A stretch of DNA of 64,000 nt from Membranipora membranacea (lineage: Eukaryota; Bryozoa; Gymnolaemata; Cheilostomatida; Membraniporidae), in NCBI GenBank assembly GCA_914767715.1, contig OU612068.1, positions 24,118,001 to 24,182,000 on the forward strand, written 5' to 3'. A program made the position numbers and the translations under genes. Numbering within the stretch: position 1 is the first letter of the stretch; each line of letters begins with the position of its first letter. Below the pieces are notes generated by a model. That model saw nothing but the letters and a program-made list of their open reading frames with translations. It had not been told where the DNA came from and searched no databases. This document shows, piece by piece, positions 24,362-38,300 of the stretch.

Positions 24362-25090
24362 CTGTGAAACAAGGAAAGATGCAGTAGGAGCATCTGATCG
24401 CCAATACCTGTCTGAAATGGCGTTATCCTCTAGATTTCCTTTGTTCATTCAGCGTATACCAATCAAATCAGCTCATGCCATTATTTTCTGTGTCTGTGTC
24501 AGTTTTTAACCTGTCAATATAAATTTTAGAACAGCTATTAGCTAAATTTTTTCAGGATGCCTCCATATTTCTTCAATAAGCCCCATTCTGTACGTTGTAT
24601 AGGATGAGACTGTTTGAGGGCTAAATCAGAGCGGAAGACTTACCAAATAATAAGCCTAGACAGGATACTATACTGACCATTAGCGTTGATTCACTGAGTA
24701 TAAAACATTCAGTGAGTGAGCTAAAACACAGTCAGTGAGCTATACCTGCTAGGCTCTCGCTTTCAAATCGCTCAGTCATTGATGGAACTATATATATATT
24801 CTGAGTGAGCGATTTGGGAACAAATTTGTCTAATAACTTCCATAGTCAAAGCAAAGTTACCAATCGCGGTCACACATAACCTTAGGCCTACATCAGGAAT
24901 CAATCATCCTGGCGAGTTCACAACACACTCACTGACATTGCCTACTGTTTTTTTAAATGATTTTGCAGCGCTTCACTGATGTCGCATCCAGTCTTGAGAG
25001 AAATTAGACTACTAATTAATTAACAAACATGTCAACTGACTTGCATAGACTCATTTATAGACTACACAAACTATATGTGAACCCACACAT
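24362..25090. other. intergenic, no gene recognised
   Basis: This lies between the possible first exon of the coiled-coil gene and the LINE. A short imperfect inverted repeat (CAAATCGCTCAGT and TGAGTGAGCGATTTG) spans about 24755-24820. Promoter sequence of the minus-strand gene may lie here, but none was identified. Confidence 0.4.
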
Positions 25091-27295
25091 GTGCATGGTA
25101 ACACACTGGATCTGCTATGCGTTAGTGATCCATCGTCGTGCTAGAAACTCAAGTTATTATCCCGGGTCTAAGCGACCATTTCGTAGTCACCGCTGAAATA
25201 TGTAAAAAAATGACTGTGCAATCCAAATTACCGCTTTGCTCTAAAACCAAAGAAATAAGGCTCTTTAGGGAGGCTGATGTAGAAAAGTTTGAACAACTCA
25301 TGGGAGACTTAGAATCACGTCTTTCTGACATGTACGATGTTGAAAATATGTGGTCATTATTTGAATCAACCTTTAGAAAGGCTATCGAGGTCTCAGTACC
25401 TACAAAAACTGTGAATGTTCAACCTGACCAACCCCAGTGGTTCAACAAGCGCACCAAAAAACTGGTAGAAAAACAAAGGGCAACATATAGCAACTATGAG
25501 TCCACCTGTGATCCTTTCTTCCTGGCTCAACATAAGAAAGAACGCCGAGACCACTCAAAAATATTCAGGAAACTTAAGAAAAAGCATATCACAAACAAGG
25601 TGTGTAAACCATTGGTCAATGGAAACAGTAAACCGTTCTACAAATACCTGCGAAATAAGAAAAAGGATCAGCATCCGATTACAAAGCTCAGACAACAGGA
25701 CGGTAGCCTCACTGCAGATAATTCTAAGTGCGCCGGCATACTAAACTTGTATTTCCAGCAACAATTCTGTCAAGATGAAAACCTTGATGGTCTCACACCC
25801 CTGCCAGCTCACCTAGCATGGATTGGCATCCATGAAGGGGGTATCAAAACACTGATGGCAAACCTCAAAAACAACAAATCGCCAGGTCCCGACGAGGTCA
25901 GAAAATGTGAACTTCTTGTGCACCCTGACATGGTAGCCCGATGCTTAAAACATATTTATCAAGCCTCCTTGAACACGGGTAAACTGCCCACTGCATGGAA
26001 GCTGGCTATTGTTAGCCTGATACACAAGAAGGGATCAAAAGAGGAGGCATGCAACTACCGCCCTATCTCACTGACTAGTATACCATGTAAAATGATGGAG
26101 CATACTGTCCTGCATTATCTAAATGAGACTTTAGACAAATTACTACGCAACCGTCAGCATGGCTTTCGTAAAGGGCTGTCTTGTGAAACGCAGTTATGTG
26201 CCACATACCATGAACTTGCGAAAGCTGCCGAGCAATCCACTGCAGTGCATGCAGTCATACTAGACTTTCAGAAGGCATTCGATACAGTTCCACATAAACT
26301 ACTGATGGACAAGATTAGAAAGATCGAAAATATTGATCCTTATATTGCCAACTGGGTCCAGGACTTTCTGTCTGACAGATTCCAAAAGGTTGCTGTTAGA
26401 GGTGCAGAGTCGGATGTCTTTCCTGTGACCTCAGGAGTACCTCAGGGTTTGGTCCTTGGGCCTACCTTATTTCTGCTCTATATAAATGACTTGCCTGACT
26501 CAGTCTCCTGCAACGTAAGCCTTTACGCCGACGACACACTGATATATGCTAAAATCCGAACCCGAGCTGATGAGATTTGCTTTCAAAACAACATTGACTC
26601 ACTTGTGAGTTGGTCAACAAAGAACAAAATGCCTTTCAACAGAACGAAATGTGAGGTGATTGTGTTCAATCAAGGTGCTACACCGCTCCCTCAGTACGCT
26701 ATATCTGATCACTTATTAAAATGTGTTGATACCACTAAGTACCTTGGAGTCGTGCTACAATCAGATCTGAAATTTAAAAAAACATATATGTGACATTATG
26801 GGAAGCGCAAACAAGACTCTAGGTTGTATAAAATACACGCTACATGGAGCTCCTGAGAAGGCAAAACTACTTGCGTACACGAGCTTATGCCGCCCTTAGC
26901 TTGAATATACAGATGTACTCTGGGACCCGTCTGACAATGCCTCGATAGAGGATCTTGAACTAGTGCAAAACAAAGCAGTGAGATTCATAAAAAATATCAA
27001 AGGCAGACGTGGCGTCACAGAGGCACGTACTAGTCTTGGAATCCAGACTCTACAAGAGAGACGTAAAGCCCATAGAATATCACTCCTGATGAGAATTCTC
27101 TCAGACCAGAATAAACACGATACCCTATCCGCTGACTATGATGAACTTGTAAACTGTAGATCGCAGGCAACTATGAAAACAAGGGCAGCTGAAAGAGGAG
27201 AGCCCTCCTCTATCCAGGCATCGTCCGCCGTTTATCATAACAGTTTCCTGCCACGAAGCATAAGGGACCTCCGGATAGGGTCTCAACAAAATCAA
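25091..27295 (+). mobile_element. LINE with long reverse transcriptase frame, 5' truncated
   Basis: The copy begins in the end of an endonuclease domain (DLLCVSDPSS, then after a frameshift LETQVIIPGLSDHF). A long frame runs to 26793. It contains NNKSPGPDEV, EACNYRPISLTSIPCKMMEH, NRQHGFRKGLSCETQL, LDFQKAFDTVPHKLL (motif A), TSGVPQGLVLGPTLFLLYIN (motif B) and SLYADDTLIY (motif C with the YADD Asp pair). A frameshift near 26790 is followed by a C-terminal segment (26963 onwards) with the thumb-region motif ELVQNKAVRFI. Content fits the CR1/Jockey group. It is much better preserved than the LINE at 15085 and is truncated at its 3' end by, or adjacent to, the MITE at 27296. Confidence 0.92.
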
Positions 27296-27620
27296 CATTA
27301 CAAAATAAATTACAGTTGTGAAATACCCTTTACCAGTGGTTCCTACATATCGTAGCAGCGGGTGGATTGTGTATACCCACAAATGAGTGTAGCAAAAGTA
27401 GAGAGCTGAGCCTAGCATACACGCGCCCCAGCATGCAATCACATGAACCCAACATGCATTCAGACAAGCACACTTTGCCTGCCATTGTACTTCTTTGTTC
27501 ACCAAACAAAAAACCTTTTGTTACACAACTCTCATAGGTGCATTGGGGCATGTCTCCCTGACATCGGCCCCCAGGGCCTATCCAACATACTACAGCATAG
27601 GTGTACTTTATTTTGTAATG
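27296..27620 (+). mobile_element. MITE, CATTACAAAATAAAGTAC family, copy 3
   Basis: The termini are CATTACAAAATAAATTAC and GTACTTTATTTTGTAATG. The body is nearly identical to 11184-11510. It sits immediately after the LINE coding region, so the last LINE codons read into MITE sequence. Confidence 0.88.
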
Positions 27621-27655
27621 AACCTTGGAATGGCTACATGCCAGAATTTTGAAAA

Positions 27656-27737
27656 TACCACTGCTCAAAAAATGCCTCAACAAATGAGGCACTTGGCTTT
27701 TATACCTGACATTGGTGGTTTACAAGTGTTCTATGAG
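27656..27737 (+). other. possible isolated exon, unidentified
   Basis: After a CCAG that could act as an acceptor, an open segment encodes KMPQQMRHLAFIPDIGGLQV and ends FYE|GTAAGAAAG, a good donor context. It has a coding-like composition but no recognised homology and no confirmed partner exons. It could equally be chance. Confidence 0.25.
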
Positions 27738-29337
27738 GTAAGAAAGAATTGAGGTAAGAGTCAGTGTATTTTAGGGTAGTTAATAAATGTGACTGGTCAA
27801 GTAGGCACAGGTTTGGTGTTATTATCCATCTAACTCCTTGTTCTAACTTTCTACTCTACCTATTGATTCATCATTCATGAGTCTGAACAAGGGGATGTTG
27901 ATCATGGAGATTGACAAGAAGCAAGGAAGGACTGGGAGCACATTGTGGACAAGTAACCATGTATGATGTAAGTCTTGATTTGTTACTGTCCCAATGTTTT
28001 ATATGTAGACTAGAGACTAGTTATATGAAGACTATGGACTAGTTCACTAGTAGAGTAGCAGACTGGGAGTGGGACAGTTAACATCAACAATTAAATACAT
28101 ACATGTAAACAGGGAGAATTCTCCCTGATGTAAACAACATCATTTATTTATTTATTGAGGTTTTCTAAAAATTTATTGATAATGTTGTGAGTGTGACAAC
28201 CATGCTCTTCTTTGTTCATGTTGACAACTAATATAATTTCCAAGAGTGAAGAGACTCACTTGTTCACTGTTTCAGTTATCACTGAGCAGTGGCAACCAAT
28301 ATCAACGTTAGATCGGGTTTTCACAGGAAAACAAGGTTAGAAGAATGGATATTTTCTTCTTTGCTGTCAACATTCTAGAGAAGGTCATGTGATGACCACG
28401 TGACCCAATTGATCTCTGAATATTTATGAACCTATGAGAGGACAACTCAGTGTCATAAAAAAACAATCATATCATAAAGCATTATTATAATAGTACCTTC
28501 CAAATAATCCCTGCTACTTAAAATTGGGTTCCCAAAGGAGTTTTTTCGCCTTTTTGAGGGCGAATTTTGAAAAACAATCTTCACTTTACCATTCCAGTTT
28601 AAGAAAACAGCTGCGAATAGGATTTCTCTCCAGATAACAGTCAAGTTTGCAGAATAATATTCAATAAAGAGATAAAAATATGAGACCAATTGTTTTTGAT
28701 CAAAGACAGACCAAGGAGTAACTCCTTGATCAGACATATAAAAGAAATGACTTTAAATCAGACCAATCTTTGGTTAGAATATGCATTTAACCCTAAAGTG
28801 AGCCGAGTACTTTTTGTTCGAACAGCACGATTTTATATGCGAATTAGATGGTTGACATTCTCTTATATTATAACATACATTGCCATTGGCAGATATTGAA
28901 CGTTCATGACTAGAAAAATCTTAAAATATAGAATGGGCTGATGTCGTCATTAGAAAATTGGGAAAATGCAGGCTGACAAAATAAAAATTGAAGTGGTCTA
29001 GTATTTACAGGTTGAGCGACCATATTCAGGCAGCCTTATTGAAAAATGCATCCATAAAATATAAGATATGTTGTCAAGGTGCACCATATCTTTGTCTAAA
29101 TTATGATATCATCAATTCTCAATATTGTGCAGTGTGCACTCCATGGTCGGAAATTGAAAATTGTTTATGCAATATATTATCGCGCCTGGTCAAGTTATCC
29201 TCCTTAATTCGTACCATCAAAACTAAAAACTTGTTTTAAAATATTTACAGTGTGGACTATATCACAAAAATTCATAATTCGACATAGAAAAGGGTGCACA
29301 TAATTGTTGGTTGAGCAAATAGGGTCAGAAACAGCGG
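27738..29337. other. intergenic, no gene recognised
   Basis: AT-rich spacer containing the 3' flank of MBTPS1 (minus strand). Open stretches at 28453-28737 and 28690-28899 show no motifs. Confidence 0.45.
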
Positions 29338-32300
29338 TTAGACACCACCTGTTTTGCTGCCGTACAAATTAATCCGATGAATACCCTTTACTCTGGTCTT
29401 TTTCTTAGGAGGCCTCCGCCTCGTTTTATATACAAAATTTACAAAAAATCCTACGACTACTATTAATGATAATATTGTTAATGCTGCAAAGAACGCATAT
29501 GGATCTGAGTCATGATCATGGGTTTGTTTTGACCAATCCCATGACAACCCATTTATATCTGCAGGACCGATGAGCTCAAGGTCATCCATGTCTCCGCCTC
29601 CCCTGTCATCACTGCTCACCTAGGGAGAATATACACAATTACAATTATTATGTAAAAAATGATGCAATTGTTATAATTTTAACTCATTAAAATATTTATA
29701 AGTTTATGGTCAAGCGCCAAGGCATGCCATATACAAATGGTACACTCATAGATAGAAAGATATCCACTTTATTTTTTATCATTTTAAGAGCTAGTATTAC
29801 ATAAAAGCAAAAACTTAAATCTATGTATACTTGAAAATGTCTTTGATGAAGGAAGGGAGTTCAAAACTCAGACCTCAATCTCACGTCAGCTAGTTATCTT
29901 CATCAATGTAGAAAGGTTGGTTGCAATATTCAGTACAAAATTTATTATAACCACTTACAGAAAGGAGACCCAGATGCTTGAATATATTCCCATGAGAGCT
30001 GATATTGAGGGGGACTGCCGGAGCCCACGCATGATTTGGGCACAGAGGCAGTGGTTTTCTTCCAAGGCTGTCTATAACCTACAACATTCAGAGGACATCA
30101 AGTTGAGATGAGCAGCAGATAACAATACGTTTTGTTTTTATAAGCAAAACTTCTGATAGAAGGGATTTGTGAAATTGTTTGTGGTCTGTTTTTTTATTTT
30201 AGATAATCTACATCACAGCGAATCCTCTCATAAAAAAGTGATAGCGATTTGATTGAAGCCAACCATTTTATTCCCAAACAGACAGCTTGTACAATCACAA
30301 CATATTATCTAAATTCAATGTTATCTGAAAGAGAATAACAGCTCTGCTAACTAGAAATGTGATTCAAAAGTGTGGCAATGTCGGCAAAATTGATAACCAG
30401 TTTGTTGAGAACTCTGACTAGATTTACCTTGGAGTATTTATATAATCTGTTGCCCTCTAACCTAAGAGGCACAGGCACGTATAAGCTGACAGGCCTCTCC
30501 TGCTTTAGAGAACCAAAAGTTTTACTCCTCTCATCTAGCATTGGTGCTATCTGTGAAATAAAGAGAATGCCATTCGTACAACAGCTTGTAGTCGGCGAAA
30601 TAAAACCTCGCAATTTACCAGACTGTAACTCATCTTCAAAAAGGTTTACAGGTGTGATTACTATAATCTACACAATACTATACATGACAAACAACACTAT
30701 GTTTTCGTTAGTTCAGTCTCTCATCAGCTTCAGTCTTCTCACATTCAAAAAGAGATACCTTGGCATAACTATGATATAAAGTATAGATATATCATCAAAT
30801 CATATATCAGAAGTAATCAAATGTTTGACACGTGTTTATGCATAACATACCTGTCCATGCATTGTGAATTCTAATAGTGCATCTAACATCCAGAAGCAAT
30901 TTTTACTCATATGGCTGCTATCTAAACAGTTGGAGTCACCATAGACAGCTATTCGCCCTGATAATGGGTGTGATCTGTTTTCATATAGTCCAAGGATCGG
31001 TACCTGTTTGTGCGTCGTAATGATGCCTTCCAACACTTCCATACCTGGAAAAAGATAGATGTTTGATTGTTGCACGGCGTTATTATAATAGAGACCGCGT
31101 TATAATCAGATAATTATTGAGTTGTCTTCTCTCTGAGAGATTTGAATGAGGAACAACAACTCCAAATTACTTTAATACTCGCGGTGTTTTTCGCACTATT
31201 CAGAATTGCAAGCTTAAGTTTTATATAATAATAAAAATTTTCAAACAAGCACTTATATCACCCAACATGATCAAATAAGATTCGTGGATTACATTTATCC
31301 AAAAATATTGATGCAGGGGTCAACTTTATGAAAAGGGGCATGTCTCACCTTGATTTTTGAGAGTTTCAGTGATTACGAGTCCATTCTCAGGGAAGTTGGA
31401 CAGACTAGTACCACTAGCATAGTACATCTCATGTCTATCAATGTTATAACTGCCCTCATACACAGAGTCAGTCAGGGATATATTGAAGGGCTCTAGGAGG
31501 TCATTCAGAGCTGGTACATTAGATCCTCCCGTGTCTGGCATCCACCTACAAAAGGACAGTAGTGTGTTTATTTGACATTACTGCTAAATAGATAAGATTC
31601 CATTGGAGTAAAATTCCACATTATTGAAGCTGTCCCGAGTAGTTATTTTCTCACCCCGTTACTAGTTGTATCTTAGTGTTCCAAGGTTAGAGGCAATCTG
31701 ATGCTGGTGAATGAACATCAATCGTTATCTCTTGTTGAAATAGTTATGTCATGGAGAAGATATATATATATATCTTAATAAATGAGTTTCACTGCAAAGT
31801 TTCCCAGTACCAACAGGTAATTTTCTATGGTACCATCAATGACTGCAGAGAGTACAAATACAGGCACAAATATTATGATTCATACCACTGCCTTGTATTT
31901 TCATCAAAAAACTTGACTTTCTCCATGACAGACGTATTATACCAATCAGCAAACACTATCACTGACAGTCCATTTAATACATCTCTGGGCAGTTTCTCAA
32001 TCTCCTCCTGAAACGAGACAATAATTCATCCAATACAATAATGTTGAGATAAGCTGAATTTTTAGTTTGTAATTATCAACCTCAAACCAAAACGACTTTT
32101 CATCATTATCAGTATTTCAACATAAAACATAAATCATTTTTAAATGCTCTTGTGATCTCTCTGTGAACAGGGTTTCTCTCCAAATTTAATTTGAATATCT
32201 TAATATTTCAAAATTAATGGAAAGAGTAGGATAAGATTAAGAAATATCAGAGTTGGTATAAGAAATATTGGATTGGAAACCATATGCAAACTGTAGAGAA

Positions 32301-35300
32301 AAGACAGTCACTCAAACCAATAAACAAACAATTGGGTGTGTGAACCAGGACCTGTGTGTCAAAAAAAGCCGTCAGCGCTGATCATTGAAATCGGTAAACG
32401 ATAAACAGAGTATACCGCATCATCTGCGCAAAATGTTTATTGACATTGATTTGATCCAATGTAGAAGTTACTTAACTTACAGTGAAATATTCTTCCTCTG
32501 GATCGACGATCATCAGTGTGCCGTAATGCGAGGCATCAAAACAGGTGAATGGTGTGCCTAGGCTCTCAACAAAGTATCCTCGGCTTCGCAAATGCTAGAA
32601 TCAGTGAGAATTCATTGAAAGTACCATAATCTTAAATCGCGTATGTAAATGAAAAAACTGGTCGATCATTGTGCAAGTTTTTATGACTTTATTATCGAAA
32701 TGTATGTGCAGAGTCAGCTGACAAGCGGTTTGCTGACTGAAACAAGATTTGGCACTTGAACCTGAAAGCTATATTTAATTTGTATATTCATTTCATATAA
32801 CATTTAAAAGTGGAGGTGTGAAGGCTTAAATTACTCTTACTTACATTGTAGAGATCCCTGAAGTTTGTGTGGATATGATCACCGTGCCAATCGAGAGGGT
32901 CTGACTTCATTCTAAGATTGTCTCGTGGGAAATAACCAGGAGGATACCTACACAAAAGAAGAAGATGATAGGCTATCATCTCATTATTTTCTACTCCTCA
33001 AATATTACAAACTGAGAGTTGTCCCATTTTGTGTCCATTTACTGAGAGTATATAATTGCTCAAAAAACCAAATAACATAAACATGAGCAAAATACACAGA
33101 CCCTAACCTAGGAGGTTACTGTGGATCTTATCTGAACCTTACCTAAGGTTATGGAATTGATCCCAGAGTATTCTCTTGTTTTTCGGAGGTGTTGGGGTGA
33201 TTTTTATTCTCAGCGGTAGTTTTATCTCAGATACTTGTATCTCTGCGCTATTCTCAGAAGGAGGCGATTCCACAGTCAGCGCTACCTGACCTACAACAGC
33301 GCGAGGAGAAAAGTGTATGGAACATGATCAGTCATTGCCCTCTTATTATCAAAACTTATTTAATTTCATCCAATGAAAGTTATTTCTGTTTATATAAAAA
33401 AGCCAGCTGAAATAAAATGATTATTCCTTGCCAGCCTGGCTCTACACAGAAAGAAATTAATATGACGGTTTGTAAAAAAGCATTTTATAAGTTGAATAAG
33501 CAAAAGAGATTATGGTTTTTGGTGTTGGCTGTTGGTCCATTATTGTGTTAAGTGGTGGAACCTGATACCACAGGAAATATAGTTCATGTATTGTGTGTTA
33601 AGTTCAGTTTAACATAAATCTTGATAGGCAATGGAAAAGTCAAGTGTACTAACTTAGTTATCACTACGAGTGAATATCGATGGCGAGTGAATATCGATAG
33701 CGCACTATAGCAGATTATTAAGACATTAAGACCTATCCAGGCACTTGGTTTGTAGACTTCTCATTCATGGACCATTTACTACTGGAATTGCTATCATTGT
33801 ACGATTCCATGAAATCTGAAATTATCTTCAACCACATCATTTTTGTTCCATATATTCAGAGGTAGAATTTACTGAATTTATAGATTATCTCCATAGCAGA
33901 AATAGTACACATATCATAAATTTCAGGTTTCAGAACTGATATATGGAGATTATCTTAAGACCTTACCCTGTGCGATACCCTCCCAGTTGTAGGCTGTCTC
34001 TCTGACAGATATGAATATGCTGATCCACCCTGACCACGGCCAAAGTACAGGTGACCAGGTGAACGCCACGTCCAAATGTGAGCCAAACTGTGGAGTATAA
34101 GGCTGCCATATAGGCTGTCCTAAAACATATAGCAAGATATAATAGTTGACATCATCATTGATGATCTGACAAAGCCAAAACTAGGCATACCCAACTGATC
34201 AAACCAGATTAAAGGTGCCGGATCTGTCCCAACACAAACAAATTTTTGTACAAACAATGCAAAGGATGAACCAGATTAGGGGTTGAAATGAGTAAAACAT
34301 TCCTTGTATTGCATTTGTGTTGGTTTGCTTCTCTCATTTTACAGTACAAGTAAGGAAAAAAATTCATAATAATATTTAATACTCTTGACGAAAAAACCGC
34401 CGATCCAAAACACTACACAGTTATCGGGTGGCTTCTTAGTTTTTTATAGAAAGGTTGTTTGCTTCTCAGTATTTCACACACCACTGCAAGTTACATGTTG
34501 ATTTTGTAGATGTCAGAATGTCAGCAGTTAAAACATGAAGTGTGGGGGATCATCCAAACAAATACATGAGAGTGGATGAGCGACATAATCACTAAGCTAA
34601 GACTGGTGAAATTTGAGCTTTGAGTGAGCTGACCTCATAAGTTTGGGGCCAATACACACAATAATGAGGGGCAGCTCAAGAGTTCAGTACACACGTCACA
34701 TGTACCGGTACATAACAGCCTGAGATCATCTTACCTTTGATTCTGCCGCTGAGTCCCATACCGTTGAGTATGGTGATGTTAGCTATGAGAGGCATTCCAG
34801 TGTAGTACACAGGCTGTGAACAGTAAGGCCACATATACGGACACTCCGTCATATCGATATACGGAGGGAACAGGGTGGCCTGTGGTTTGTAGTTCAATAA
34901 AGCTTTGTATGTTTTCTTCAAATCGATCCTGCCAGCTCCTAAAATAAATTAAAATTAATTAAGATTTTGATTGATTACCTTCATCCTGGTCTGATTAACA
35001 CTAAAAGCAGATGTGTCTGCTTACCCTATTTTTCAGGGGACACAATGTACACCAACAGATGAATGCTTAGCAAGTAAAATCCCCATACATCCAACATCAA
35101 ATCATGAAAAAAGATCGTACACCAACCTTCCGATTCAAAGAAAAAATGCCCATCAAAGGAAATGCCTGAGCCCAAATACTTCTAACATGAAACACAATAC
35201 CAAATACAATACAATGTTATATCATAATAGTAACCTTGTTCAAACATGTTAGCTTCATCCAGTCTTATAGCTGATGCTGTCAGTGCTTGTTTCATTGATG

Positions 35301-38300
35301 CCGGGTTCACAGTTACTCCTGCGAAAGAGCAATTTTTTTGTTTTACTAGACAATATGGTAACGATAAGATTCAGAATGGTTACTGGATTAAATTATACAC
35401 TGAACAGGCAGAAAGATTTGAGTTTCCATGTTCTGATTCTAATGAACTGCTATGCAAATAGGATATTTCCTGTTTATTCAAAAGCAACAGATGTGGAAAT
35501 ACTCAAAACTTAGCTGATGCTTATTCGATGCAGGGATTTTGATGATTTTGAACCAGTTTGCTAAATTCAAAATCTTGTTATATTTTCATTTTTCCTTGGG
35601 TACTTGGGACTAAACACTTGTATTTCAAAAGATTAGTGTTTTAAAGCCTGCTACTCTCTGACAAGCAATAAAGTTTGCATAGGTTTACCCTCCCATGGTT
35701 CTCGCAGCCAAAGGATGTTTTGTCCTAGTTCTACTGTTCACGTTTAGTAAATATAGCAATTCTTTTTCCTGTGATATATGAAACCCATTTGCTGGTAGTG
35801 TCAAAGGCAACAACCTCCAAGCATAGGACAGGGGGCAAAGTCTGGGGGGCTCAGACTAATAATTGATTGAACTTTGCAACCGGCTTAGGGTACAATGACC
35901 GAATTGCCAAGAGCCTAGTTTAAGTGCTCAAACGGTGCAAGATGCTGGTAGAGGCATTTCATTATCAATCACTTAATAATGAAATGCCTCTACCAGCATC
36001 TTGCACCGTTTGAGCACTTAAACTACCAAGAGCCAGATTTGAGCATTGAAACCAAGGTAACATGATAGTCAGATGACGAGAAAATGATACAATAAGACCA
36101 GATACATGAAATCACTGTGTTTTGAATAATTTTTCACCGGCGAGGCTAATGCACATTAAAAACCAGTTTTAAAACTGAAGTGAAAGCGTGATGAGGGTAT
36201 TGTTTAAATATCTGAGCCAAAATATGGATTATGCTGGGGAAGTAAGAAATTTATAGAATATAAATATTTTCTGATAAATACCGAAGAGTGAGTTTCAAAG
36301 TTTAATCCTTGGTTATGTTATTGTGTTTGGCCAACCACAGTATGTAAACTCAACCTCCTCCGCTGATTGTGTTCACTATTACCTTTATCTTTGACAGCTG
36401 AATAGAGAAGAGTGACAGCTCCAGCAATGACAGGTGAAGCGACACTAGTACCTGACAGAGTCTTACATCCACCTTTGATACTGGATCCTCTCACTGAGTG
36501 TCCATAGGTGACAATATCCGGCTTCACTCTGCCATAACCATGTGACCCCTCCCATGCGGTCATACCTGCAACCAAGAAACAACATATATGACCCTAGAAT
36601 ATAGGTAGAAAAGGGCCAGTGTACCAGAAAACAGTTCAAGTTTGGTCTTGCATTGTTCCAATGAAAAGAACGTCCCAAACCATTTTGACAGAGTATAGAG
36701 AATGCACCAGAGTTAACATTTACCTATCGCATACCAAGCAGGGTACCAGGTCATAATCAAATTCTGGTCCCATAATCCCACAGGCAACTAAAATTGCAAT
36801 ATACCAGATATAGGTTGTAATGGTGCAGGAAGGGCCCCAATGTCTGAGTGATTGAACTGACACACATATATTACCATCTAACCATAATTTAAATGTTCAT
36901 GTATCTATATAACAGTACAAAACTACAGGATGAATCTGTGAATATCCAATTCATGAACATGTAAATTCAATCAATCAGGAGCAAGTTTTGTGCATAGAGT
37001 AATAAAAAGTAGTGAGTGTATTTGCTCACACAACAGAGTGTTTATGTTTTTATTCTGCAATTAATGCTGAAGCAATTACTCTATGTGTGTTTTGTTTTAT
37101 GTACTGAGATAAAATCATTCATTTGATTATTGTATATGCAAATATAAAGTTAATGTTACACAGTTATCATTGAACGATACTCCAATGGCTATATATAGAT
37201 GTAAGAGGTCATTTATATCTACTATTTTACATGAACCTTACCTCGAGATGAAAATTTAGCAATCTGGTTTTCATAATTGATGCCCCCTACTCCGATAGTG
37301 TCCATCTGGTCTGCTGGGTTATTCAGTGTACCATAAAGTGGTCCATCGTTACCGATAGCTGATATAAGTATCACTTTATTTGCTGTCAACTCCCATACCT
37401 AGAACAAACCAATTTTTTGAACAATAGTAATAATCGATGTTACAAAGTATGATAGTAATTGATGAAATGGGTCTTGCCTCTTTGATTCTATCTCAAATTG
37501 CTTTCCCCTCAAATCTGCCAGTGGAGCAAATGATCATGCTTCATAATACAGAAATTTCTTGAACTTATTTTCACATTTTTATTCCTGGACTTGGTATGTG
37601 ATTATATTCTCCCATTTTTCTGATATGCCTGCAGCACAATAGACGCACAAACAGTAGAGTAATAAACAAACAATAGCAGGCCTATCAATAATTTAAACCA
37701 ACAATCTAAATAAAATGATCCTGAAGGTTCCAGAATATAATAATTGGAGACAAAGAAGGCGGTTGAGCGTAAGCTGATGTTATCCCTCAAACCATCAAGG
37801 TTAGCGCTTATCATGATGGTGAGGTCAAAATCAACATCAAAATGATTGATGGGATAATGGCTTGTCCTACTAGCCTCATGTTAATAGGATTATCTTGTGT
37901 GAAGTAGACTGAAATAAACAGCAGAAGTGCAAGCTGTACGAATACAATGAGAGGGAATTCATTGTCATGACCATGTTCTTAGTCCAATGTTGTATAATCA
38001 TAAGTATAATCAATTTGATAATGTATAAAGAATGATACACCTTGGTCAGTGTTTGGTTTCTAAAAAAATCATGGGATGTATAATAGCCAGTTACTGTTAC
38101 TATAACTAACTCACTCTACAGGCGCCGGCTTGCAGAAAAATAATTAAATGTATTAATATGGATAAATTTTGCACAAACCTTATCCACAAAGGGATGATCC
38201 ATGAAGTCCGGCCCACCGATACTCAAGTTCAATACATGGATCTTCTTCAGAATCGCGTAGTTGAACGCATCAAGAAACCATGAGGTGTAGGATACCTGAC

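Noticed and set aside
24755-24820. Inverted repeat around CAAATCGCTCAGT
   Set aside because: The arms are short and imperfect with no target duplication. This level of symmetry is expected by chance in AT-rich DNA.
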